Assembly (NCBI RefSeq): GCF_030272615.1
Contig: NC_081409.1
Location: forward strand, 23,022,406 to 23,086,405
Direction: 5' to 3'
Length of the DNA: 64,000 nucleotides
Source: Cryptomeria japonica
Taxonomy: Eukaryota; Streptophyta; Pinopsida; Cupressales; Cupressaceae
A program made the position numbers and the translations under genes. This document shows, one piece after another, positions 49,066-64,000 of the stretch (within the stretch, counting starts at the first letter, position 1; each line of letters starts with the position of its first letter). The notes beneath the pieces are model-generated. The model was given only the letters and a program-made list of their open reading frames with translations, had not been told where the DNA came from and did no database searches.

Positions 49066-50000
49066 AATAAAAGCCAAGAATAACTTTTGCGAGGCTTGTG
49101 ATATTTTTAACATCATAGCAATGAAGTTTTAACTAGTTTGTTCCCTCCATGTGATCACATAACTTAAGTTTTTGAGAATGTGATTGCAAAAACCTTTTAA
49201 TAAAAAGACCCACCTAACTAAATTAAACATTATAAACAACAATTGATGAGAGAGACATAAATTAGCTAAAAAGTGAGAGATTTGAATGTCATTTACATTT
49301 GTGGTACAAAAGTCAAGAATAACTTGTGTGAGGCTTGAATTTTTTTCTACATCATAACTATGAAGTTATAACTAGCTTGCTCCCTTTATATGACCATATA
49401 ACTTAAGAGTTTGAGAATGTGATTATAAAAACTTTTAAATGAAAAGGCTTACCTAATTAAATTAAACATTAAAAAGGGCAATTGATGAAAGAGACAAAAA
49501 TTAATTAAAAACCAAGAGATTCCAATATCATTCACTTTTGTGAAATGAAAATCAAGAATAACTTTTAGAAAATTTGTATTTTTTTTTTTAACATTATAAC
49601 TGTAAAGTTTTAACTTGTTCCTCTAACAATCATATAACTTAAAAAAGTAGAGGGTTCTATTGTAAAAACTTTTAAATGAAAAGACCTATCTAATCAAATT
49701 AATTATTAGAAAAAACAATTAATAAAAGAAATAAAAATTAATTAAAAACCAAGAAATTCAATATCATTTATCTTTGTAAAACAAAAATAAAGAATATGTT
49801 TTAAGAAAGAAATTTATAATATTTTTTTAACAATAACTATGAAGTTTTAACATGCTATTTATAGAATTATATTCAAAATTCTATTCTGATTATAAAAACT
49901 TTTAAATGAAAAGACCAACCTAACTAAATTAATAAACATGAGGAAAATCAATTAACAAGAGAGACAGAAACTAGTTAAAGAGAGATTCCAATGTCGTATA
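49066..50000. repeat. Four ~239-bp tandem repeats upstream of the host gene
   Basis: CAAGAATAAC-type landmarks recur at 49,075, 49,314, 49,553 and about 49,788. Each unit then has a TGAAGTTTTAACT-like block, TGTGATTATAAAAACTTTT, and GACCTACCTAACTAAATTAA with AGAGACA near its end. Units 2 and 3 look closest; unit 4 is most diverged and shortened. The block ends about 150 bp before the ATG at 50,153 and may overlap the promoter. Confidence 0.8.
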
Positions 50001-50152
50001 CGCCCAGGGAACGTGCTTTGACGGAATTTGGATGACATCTATTTTAAAATATGAACTCTTTATGCTTTCTCCTTGTGCAATGATTCTAAACTTTTGAGCG
50101 TCTACTAGCATAGCATAATAGCATAGCAAAGCAAAGCAGAGAGTAGGGCAAA

Positions 50153-56229
<6,077 letters not shown>

Positions 56230-56328
56230 GTATGATCATATTCTGTACTGTAAATACTAAATAGTTGAAGTTCAAACGGTTATTTTTTATTTTCAGATGA
56301 AGATAATATTTAGTATGTTAGATATCTA

Positions 56329-56501
56329 TGTTAGGCCCAAGGGGGCAGAATATATAATATTATTATTGCATATAAATTGTACATTTCAAAGGACAATTTA
56401 CATTCAAATTTATAGGCAGGGAAAACAGTTTTACTGTCATAACCATCTAAACTGAAAATAAATTACAAATATGTTAATCCATAATGATTAACTCATGAAC
56501 A
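56329..56501 (-). repeat. Short (173-bp) copia LTR in intron 3
   Basis: On the minus strand it runs TGTTCATGAGTTAATC...TGGGCCTAACA and follows a polypurine-like AGGGGAAGGA (56,511-56,502), so it is the 3' LTR of a minus-strand copia relic. A left flank ATCTA is seen but no partner copy. Confidence 0.7.
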
Positions 56502-56797
56502 TCCTTCCCCTAATCGGATGGGGTTATCATGACACCAAGAAGTATTTTGAACTGCCCAAACGTCTCTTGGCCAAGCATTTTGGTGAGAATACCTGCTGGT
56601 TGATCTGAAGCTTCTTTAAAAAGCCTGTTAATGTGACAGGTCTTAAATTTGTTTGAACTAAATTTGTTATCTTGGCAAGGTTCAAATTTTGATACCGATC
56701 TTGTTGCTTTGGTAGGTCTCAAATTATGATAATGAGCTTGTTGCTTTGACAGGTCCCAAATTTTGATAATGAGCCTGTTTGCTTTCACAATTCTCAA
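56502..56797 (-). pseudogene. Copia RNase H C-terminus with minisatellite
   Basis: The minus frame has SDQPAGILTKMLGQETFGQF followed by KILLGV, which resembles the A-D-I-L/F-T-K ... F ... L-G end of copia RNase H. Upstream of it (56,620-56,797) are about four imperfect ~40-bp repeats (GACCTGTCAAAGCAACAAGC, ATTATCAAAATTTG) in place of the rest of the domain. The 5' part and 5' LTR of this relic are missing. Confidence 0.6.
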
Positions 56798-57567
56798 TTT
56801 TGGACTTGTTTTATCTATGTTGAATCTGCATTATCCAATCATGAATGCAGCCACTCTATTTCCAATGCTATTATTTGAAAAAAATGACCAAACTTTAGTG
56901 GCTGATATAAGTAGTCATTAAGTATCAATCTAGGAGAACGTTGCATTGTCATTGAAAATGTTAATTTTAATGATCAGATTAGGAGAATGCAGATAGAAGA
57001 TAATTAAATCAAATTTGTACAGCATGTTGAATACAATTTGGCCAACACACAGCCAGTTATAAGGCCACTAACAAGGCCGATCTGCAATCGTAGGAACAGT
57101 GCCGATTGATACTCTGTATTTACTGCCTTGATGAAGGTATAGAACTCGCCTAAGTCTGAATGCAAAGTGGAGGAGAGCAATTCGATTTGTGTCTATTCGA
57201 TGTGTAGTGAATGTTCTTCAAACTGCTGTAGATATGTATTCGATCTGCTGAAGGTGTATACGGACTGCTGTAGATGTTTCGATCATCATGGAGAGAGGGA
57301 ACCGATCTATGTATATACCCATCCCTGGGTGACTCTTCACCAAGGGTCGGTTCTATTCCAAGCAACACATTTTCCACCAAGGATCGGCTCCACTCCAAGC
57401 AACATGACTTTCACCAAGGGTGGCGGGCTTTAACAAATAGTTACGATTTATTGACAAAATGTTTTATTTAAATCACTAATATAAATATGCAAAGCCGATA
57501 GGCTAATTGCATATTTTGGTCATAGTCGGCTAAGGAGATTCCTGCCGCTATACTCAACAAGAGGGGA
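56798..57567. other. Repeat-like sequence in intron 3, no gene supported
   Basis: It contains imperfect ~37-bp repeats at about 57,335-57,430 (CACCAAGGGTCGGTTC, CACCAAGGATCGGCTC, CACCAAGGGTGGCGGG) and ends CAACAAGAGGGGA, a polypurine-like tract before TG at 57,568. It may be the last interior part of the element whose LTR follows. Both overlapping frames lack known domains. Confidence 0.45.
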
Positions 57568-58139
57568 TGTATTCACACAATGCCCCATTGCAAATGGGGA
57601 CCCCTACTTTTTGCTTTCTAGGGTTAGTTTTCTTGGCTTAGTCTTTTAGGTTCGTGCTATTAATCTTTGCATTGGGGAGTTGCCAGAGAGCCCATTGGGA
57701 TTGAATGGTTTCTTGAGTTGAGATGAATCAGTAGGTGGTCTCGATCAGGGTCTCTTTGAAGGCCTTCTCTAGGTCAGGCCTTGCTCTAGTTTTGGGGTCA
57801 TGCCTTGATTGAGTTTGGGAGAGTCTTTGCATTATGTCTAGAACTTGAATGTAAATCTTAGTGTGGTCCTAGAAGTTTGAGTTAGAGTCAGTCAAGGATA
57901 TGAATGAAGATGAAAGTTGTTGTCAAGAGCCCCCTTTTGGGTCTAAGTTGGTCATGAGTAAAGCGAGAATCAAGTCCAACTACGAGGGATGGAGGCAAAT
58001 GAATCAAATCCTCTAGAGCCCTATCCATTATCTTCAAAGTACGCTTAAATTCTTGCTTCAAGCCCTTGACCCAGGCGAAGTTGACCTAAGCATGCTTTTG
58101 AAATATGTTTGAATGATTGTCAATGAGGAACTTAGAGGT

Positions 58140-60940
58140 TAAGAACCAAGTTCGCTTTGGTACGTTCCAAAGGTACAAGAGCGACTTTCTTGGTAGAGAA
58201 TTTTTGTCCTCATTTGGATAGGAGACTTCATCCTAGAGCCTTGTTTGATACCAATTCCATTCATTTACCCTTCAAGGAGCAAAGAACATGAAGCTTGAGT
58301 GTGAAAACTTGGAGGAAAGTGGAAAATTTGAGCTAGATTGTGAATTTTGCTCCTGACCCTTCCAGAGGTATAGGAGCGACATCTTCCTAGGCTCCTTTTG
58401 CTCTCCTAATTTGGATGAAATCTCACTTTCAAGGTTTGAATTGGAAGGAGATCAACCTAAGCGCACCTTTGAGTATGAATTAGAGCCACCCTAGACTTGA
58501 GAGTTTGAGAGGAAATTGGGGAATTTAACAGCAAGCATGAATTTCGCTCCCGACCCTTCCAAAGGTACAAGGGCGAACTCTCCTAAAAACCTCCCTTCTT
58601 CCCTCTAATTTGGATCAATTTGGTGTTCTTAAGCTTTGATTGAAGAGAGGATGATTTGTTCATGCCTTTGAAGTATATTTAAAACAAGTTAAAGGATGAA
58701 CCATGGAGGATTTGAGCTTTGAAGCAAAATTTGCTCCTAACCCTTCCAAGGGTACGAGAGCAAATTCCTTAGAATCACCTATTTGCTCCTAGCTTGGATT
58801 GAGATCTTTGTTCCTATGGCATGATTGGAAGAGAAGTTGATTTGTACGTGCGTTGGAAGTAAATTGCAGCATGATAGAATGAGGAAAATGAGAGGAATTT
58901 GAGCCCTAAAGCCAAATTCGCTCCCGACCCTTCCAAGGGTTCAGGAGCGAATTCCTTAAAATCCTCTTTTATGCCTAAGTTTAGACCACAAACCTTGATG
59001 CCATGGCATGAGTGAGCAAGGAAAGCAATACTAATGCCTTGAGAATGAATTGAAACCTAGTTGAATGCGCTTGAACCTTGAAAAGATTGAGAATTTGAGC
59101 TTAAAGGTCAAATTCGCTCCTGACCCTTCCAATGGGACAGGAGCGAATTCTCCTAGAAACACTCTCTAGGTCTTAGCTTGGACCACTACCCTTGCTTCCC
59201 AATCATGATTGAGGAGAGGATGATCTATCTAGGCCTTGTGAATGAGTTGAAACAAGTTTGAATATCAAAACACGAGGAATTTGAGCCAAGAAGCAAAAAT
59301 CACTCCTGACCCTTTTAAAGGTACAGGAACGAACTTTCTAAGTATCTTGTACCTCTCAAAGGTACCTAAGCGAGATTGTCAAGAGGTGCTTTTGATCCAA
59401 CGTTTTGAACAAGGCGCCCCCCTAAGGTGATTTGTTAGCATGTTCTAAGGCCCAGGCAATGTGAGTGAAGGTAAAGTTTGATCATTTGATAAATATTCAA
59501 GCCTAATACTCCTAATTCGCTCCTGACCCTTCCAAGGGTACAGGAGCGAAATCCTTGGAAAAGCCTAATTTCTCATCAAAAGCATTGAATGGACATCGCT
59601 TTGAGCAATAATGGAAGCTAATCCACTTGATTATGATGGAAGAAGTATTCAAAACTTGAGTTCAAAGTGAAGTAATAAAGAATGGTGAACAAATTGAATG
59701 GAAGGAAGCATTTCGCTCCTGACCCTCTCTAAGGTACATAAGCGGAATCCTCAAAAGGCCTTAATTACTCACTCAAACAATTAAATGGATCCTATCATGA
59801 GCTAGGTTGAAGGCAAACAAACTTGATCAAGGTGGAAGAGGGACCCAAAAGCTAAGTATAAGAGCAAAGTTGAAGGAATATGAAGTGTTTGAATCAAAAA
59901 GAAGAATTTCGCTCCTGATCCTTCCAAAGGTACAAGAGCGAAATCCTTGAAGGGACCCCTCATTTCGCTAAGGTACTAAAAGGATCTTGTTTTGAGCAAT
60001 GTTAAAGTGCAAATTGATTTGAGTGCGATGAGGAGTGAAGTGAAAAATCAAGTCTAAGATAAAGCTAAGTGAAAAGAAGTATGAATTGAGCCTAAAGGAG
60101 CAAATTCACTCCTGACCCTTCCAAAGGGTCTAGAGCGAACTTCTTCAAGAGACCTTGTACCTTGCTCAAATCCTTGAACCAACCTATTCCTAAGCAATTT
60201 TAAAGGCAAATGACTTGATTTTGATGAGGAAAAGGTTGAGAGATGAAGTTCTATGAAGGAAGAATTGAGCAAAATGCCAAATTCGCTGCTGACCCTTCCA
60301 AAGGGTCCAGTGCGAATTTTCTTAGAGGGTCATGTACCTTCCAAAGGTACCCAAGCGAAATCTCTTCTAGGCCTTCCTGGGGGTCAAAATGATGATATCT
60401 TCATATGAAAGAATTGGAATCTAAGACTAAAATGATGAAAAGAAGGCAATAAGTGAATTTAGCTAGTAAAGAAGTTATTTCGCTCATGTACCTCTCAAAG
60501 GGTCCAAAGCGAATTCCTCGAGGTTTGTACCTTGCCCAAGGTCCAAAGCGAAATCCTTCTTTTAGGCCTTTTTGGGGGTTGAATAAATGATGTCTTCAGG
60601 AGAGAGGGATTGAAAGGTGAAGATCAATGCAAATTGAAGTAAGATGAGAGTATGAATTGAGCCAAGAGGCTAATTCGCTCATGTACCTCTCAGTCTCAGA
60701 GGGACAAGAGCGAATTACACTAGGGGTCATGTACCTTCCAAGGGTACACAAGCAAATTTGCCAAGAGTTGCTCCTTGACCCCAAAATTTGAGAAAGGAAA
60801 CCTTTAAGATGCTTTCTTAGCATGCCTCAAGGCTAGAGCAACGTGGATAAAGGTAAAGTGAGAGCGTTTGATTCAAGTCCAAGCCTAACCCTCTAATTGG
60901 CTCATGTCCCTTCCAAAGGTAAAACAGTGAATTGTTTACT
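58140..60940. repeat. About 17 periodic hairpins of TTCGCTCCTG/CAGGAGCGAA type
   Basis: A motif like TTCGCTCCTGACCC, six bases, then GGGTACAGGAGCGAA recurs about every 170-200 bp (for example near 58,346, 58,545, 58,725, 58,918, 59,117, 59,517, 59,712, 59,908, 60,107, 60,283, 60,478 and 60,675), with half-spaced variants GTACCTTCCAAAGGTAC near 59,355, 60,330 and 60,730. Arms pair over about 10 bp with an inner ACCC/GGGT pairing. Spacers are less conserved than the hairpins. Confidence 0.85.
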
Positions 60941-61772
60941 AAAGTGTGCCCTTTCCTCCCAACTTGAAGCAAAATTGATTTAAACGGCCTCTTGTTGATG
61001 GTTTGAAGGGAGAAATGCCATGTTAGAATGAATATATCATGTGTACTTAATCATCTTTTGATTGTTTTGCAGATCAAGAAGGCCAGGATAAAGGAAGAAT
61101 GGACATAGACAAACCAGGACGCCATTAGGAAGCTTCATCATCCTCAAGGGCACCTTAAGCGCATAAAAGAAGACTCAAAGTGCTACTAAGATCAAGGGAC
61201 TTCAAGTTTTAAGAGCTATTCTCAAGGAGATCACAGGACATCAGGAAAAAGATCATACAAACATTTCAAAGAGAGATATGCTACCAGAGAAGAACGAAAG
61301 ACTTGACAGTGAAGAAGCCTCATCAAACACAAGAGAGTCAAGGAGAGGTACACTATTACATCAAGGAGGATCAGCCAAGGTCATGGCCAAGGTACGTTGA
61401 ACAAGATCAAAGAAGCAAATAGTTCCAGAAGAGTTAATCAAAGTTAGCTTCTCATCATCACCACATTGAGTATCAAAAGAGATACAACATTCCTTGATTA
61501 AGCAAGTGTAGGATAAGGTGGCATCCCAATCACTATTCCTCCAATCAGAAGGCTCCACATCAGCATGTCCAGATTCGATGAACCACGCCTACACATGGAG
61601 ACACAAACTCCACTGTACCTACCCTTGTTTCCTATTGGTTCACAAACATTGAATGTAATTTTCTCATTGGCTAAAGGAGTTTGTTGTAACAAATGCTAAT
61701 TAGGGTTTTCATCTTGTAATCCTAACCATTGATTGTAAATCAATCTGAGCCATTGAAATGTAAAGAGCTCTT

Positions 61773-61780
61773 TATATAAA
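61773..61780 (+). promoter_or_regulatory. TATA box within a palindrome
   Basis: TATATAAA sits in AGAGCTCTTTATATAAAGCTCT-like symmetry (about 61,764-61,785). Position in the putative LTR suggests its core promoter. Confidence 0.5.
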
Positions 61781-62639
61781 GCTCTGGCTCTTCATTTGTA
61801 AGGGGTTAATAGTGAATAGTTTGTGAATAGGATAGAATAATAGAAGCTTAGATAGTAATTAGAATAGAGTAGGAAGAGAAGGCAAGAAATTGTTGCCTTG
61901 GTTGTAAAAGACTCCATTTTTATTGACGATATAGTGAAATATGTCGTTTCTTTGCAATGTGCATGGTTTCTTGTTGAATCTTCATATTAGATGGTAAATG
62001 ATTAGATTGAATGGAGAAAGTTGTTGAATGCACTCGTGTGGAATCTGCCTAGTCCATACCACTAGCCTCTTACTGATTGTAAGCGCGCCCTGCGTGGTCA
62101 ACTGGCATTGAATGAGCTTAACTTCAAATTGTTATGCATCCATTGTTTATGCATTAACTTGAATGGTGATCAGTGTTTGATGGTGATGATTTGATCATCT
62201 TCAAAATTTCCTTAGAAGATTGCACTGAGCTGGTGTTGAATTGTTCAGTTTGATGGTGAGACCTAGCCCAGTAGGACTCCACCTAGTCATTCATATATCT
62301 TCTTGCATTCTAGTTCTTAGAGTAGATTTCCTGAACCCTCAATCTTTTGCTCTTTTTTTATCTCCCAGCTAGTAGATAGGACTCAAGTTCCAACATATCA
62401 AAGCATTTAGGCAATCGAATGTAAGTCCCCTTGTGATTCCAGCATAATCACATCACACCAACAAAGTTTATCCACACGTAGAGACCCTACATACCAGAAC
62501 CTTGGAGTTATTTCGATTGATCCTTAGGCAAATCTTCATCATACGAATAACTTTGTTTAAGAGAGGATAAGATACCTTGGTATTTTATTTTGTGTTCACA
62601 TGTGCATAAAAAACACATCAACAGGTAGGAATCCTTCTT

Positions 62640-63110
62640 GATAACTATGTCATAGACTGACATTCACCATGGCTACTCCCAGAGGGTGAAACGGAGTTCA
62701 TCACGGAGGCACTCAACGTGATGACATCCTTCATGGCTACTCCCATGTATGAAAATGTACACAAGTGTTCATCATGGAGTCACTCAACGTGATGTCGTCA
62801 TCTCATCATGACGTTCACCATAGCTACTCCCAGAGGTTGAATAAACACAAGTGCTAAGTCATGGAGTCTCTCAACATGACATCCACCATGGCTACTCCCA
62901 GAGGGTGGATAACAAAAGTGCTAAGTCATGGAGTCTCTCAACATGACATCCACCATGGCTACTCCCAGAGGGTGGAACCAGGGCTTTCACCTCAAATTTC
63001 TCTCTCATAGAGAAGAATGCATTAACAAGGGCTTGCACCTCAAACTTCCCTCACAGAGAAGAATGCATTAAGGTACATCTCATGAAATCATTGATGTTGA
63101 GACTCCCTCT
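62640..63110. repeat. Complex tandem repeats with CATGGCTACTCCCAGAGGGT motif
   Basis: CACCATGGCTACTCCCAGAG recurs at about 62,667, 62,733, 62,818, 62,886 and 62,953, alternating with CATGGAGTCACTCAACGTGA or CATGGAGTCTCTCAACATGA. The last two units (about 67 bp) are nearly identical. Shorter repeats (GGGCTTGCACCTCAAACTTC type) follow at 62,980-63,080. No frame is supported. Confidence 0.75.
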
Positions 63111-63127
63111 CAACAAGGGCTTCATTC

Positions 63128-64000
63128 TGTTGGCATTTGTGGCATTTTGCATATAGATTGCATTAATGATATGTTGTCATTGATGTCAATTGAACCGGTA
63201 ATGGTATTTATGTTATTGTTGATATAGTTGTTTTTGATATTGGCTAGTAACCGGTAAGAAGAGATTTGTGGAAGATGTTGTAAACCGGTATGTTAAGTTT
63301 GTGGGTTGAATCGGTAAACCGGTGTAAAGGGTTAAACCTTTCTATGCAATGTAACCGGTAAACCCTATCAATTGTTAAACCCTAACCGATCAAGTTTGTT
63401 GGTTTATTATTTGATGAGCGGTAATGATGGAGACACGTGTGATCATTGTACGAGGATAAGTTCAAATTGTTCTGGCGTGTTTGTTTATTGTCTAGAGAAG
63501 GAGCAAAGTGGATTGCATCTAATGCACAACGCATGATGAGTTACAAAGTTTGATGGAGCGGTGATCATGGAGCAGTTGGAATTTTCTTGAAGAATGTGAA
63601 GAGATTGTTATGATTTCTAACGGTCAAGATTGTACCGACTTGTTTGTAATCTCGATGATGAGAATTAGGTTTTTGTTGTGTTACCGACCTAATTGATTTG
63701 TATTTAAGGTCGATGAAGTTGCTTGTAAAAGTTGTTGGCAAGATTGGCATAAACTTGTTGAGTGTGTAGTTGCCTAACCGGTGAATGGATTTGCACTTTG
63801 AGTAAGGCAGATTGAAGCTTAAAAGGATCTGATCAAGCAAATGTAGTGCTATTCAGACAGATCAAGAAAACCTGTTGTTTTCTAACAATTACAGCAGAAG
63901 TGAAATCCCTTAACCAGGTAAGCTCTAACAAGCTTGGTTACTTATCCTCTAACAAGGTGGTCCATTAGCTTGGATTCCTAAATTCTCCAGCGAGGTTACT
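63128..64000 (+). mobile_element. Copia-type LTR, truncated by the window end
   Basis: It begins TGTTGGCATTTGTGGC and has TTGTCATTGATGTCAA, ACCGGTAA motifs, and near 63,900-64,000 alternating CCTTAACCAGGT and CTCTAACAAG blocks like those in the LTR of F (40,400-40,620). The family is thus related to F. Its interior would be to the right. Confidence 0.6.

Larger units (their letters stand above)
57568..62623 (+). mobile_element. Putative very long LTR (about 5 kb) with hairpin array
   Basis: It starts TGTATTCACACAATGCCCCATTG after a purine tract and could end ...AAAACACATCAACA at 62,623. Bases 61,650-61,950 look like an LTR promoter with TATATAAA at 61,773. Size and TATA placement would suit a Tat/Ogre-like LTR. 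No target duplication was found (GGGGA left, GGTAG right) and no second copy is in the window, so the limits are tentative. Reading frames in it are short and unrecognised. Confidence 0.45.

Noticed and set aside
56510-56797. Host exon of the DUF92 gene in intron 3
   Set aside because: The frame is on the minus strand and its C-terminal half fits copia RNase H; it has none of the expected DUF92 motifs.
57150-57471. Overlapping frames of 60-90 codons on both strands
   Set aside because: They cover short imperfect repeats (CACCAAGGGTCGG type) and none has homology or a start context that stands out.
58140-60940. CRISPR-like array (regular palindromic repeats with variable spacers)
   Set aside because: The repeats are imperfect, about 35-40 bp with 140-160-bp drifting spacers, there are no cas genes, and the context is a plant intron with LTR features.
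61070-61200. Possible exon after TTGTTTTGCAG at about 61,062-61,072
   Set aside because: The acceptor is good, but the following frames stop quickly and do not encode the conserved continuation of the DUF92 protein.

Overview
This window reads as a repeat-rich plant nuclear genome: initiator-tRNA-primed Ty1/copia and Ty3/gypsy chromoviruses, a Tat-like gag-only element, LTRs nested inside LTRs, low-GC spacers, and one host gene split by multi-kilobase introns. Nothing bacterial or organellar is visible. A seed plant with a large genome fits best. A gymnosperm is my guess from intron size and element density; no taxonomic marker proves it.

Region 1-48,698 is one nested stack of retroelements. 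The outer host is a Ty1/copia element on the minus strand (element D; 5' LTR 47,912-48,698, primer site 47,898-47,909, gag-protease-integrase fragments 47,694-47,897 and 19,247-20,609). It was entered by (i) chromovirus E (20,610-47,693) and (ii) a minus-strand LTR, element C (19,246 leftwards). Element C was entered by chromovirus A (812-19,099, duplicated target CTAAG). Element A was entered by the gag-only element B (6,119-13,887, duplicated target GTAAC). Element E carries four insertions of its own: solo LTR S1 (24,248-26,711, target GGCAG), a five-unit tandem array of a terminal-inverted-repeat sequence (27,843-32,768), solo LTR S2 (33,302-34,909, target GTGTA) which contains periodic hairpin repeats, and copia element F (39,232-47,107, target GATGG).

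Region 48,699-64,000 holds the only convincing host gene, a plus-strand DUF92/TMEM19-family membrane protein (Arabidopsis PGR type). Three exons are visible (50,153-50,298; 50,372-50,485; 56,007-56,229) and the 3' part lies beyond the window. About 150 bp upstream of its ATG ends a block of four ~239-bp tandem repeats. Intron 2 (5.5 kb) holds a nearly perfect 418-bp tandem duplication and a relic of the inverted-repeat family that forms the array in E, itself split by a tRNA-derived SINE. Intron 3 (over 7.7 kb) holds a copia relic with a 173-bp LTR, a very long LTR-like sequence with about 17 periodic hairpins, another repeat block, and the start of a further copia LTR.

No element has an intact set of open frames. 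B (three TGA codons) and F (three of its stops) have stops explained by C-to-T changes in CGA, CAG or CAA codons, and several stops in A fit the same pattern, as expected of methylated, silenced DNA. The most unusual structures are the tandem inverted-repeat array, the two independent periodic-hairpin arrays, and the self-complementary 5' LTR of element A.
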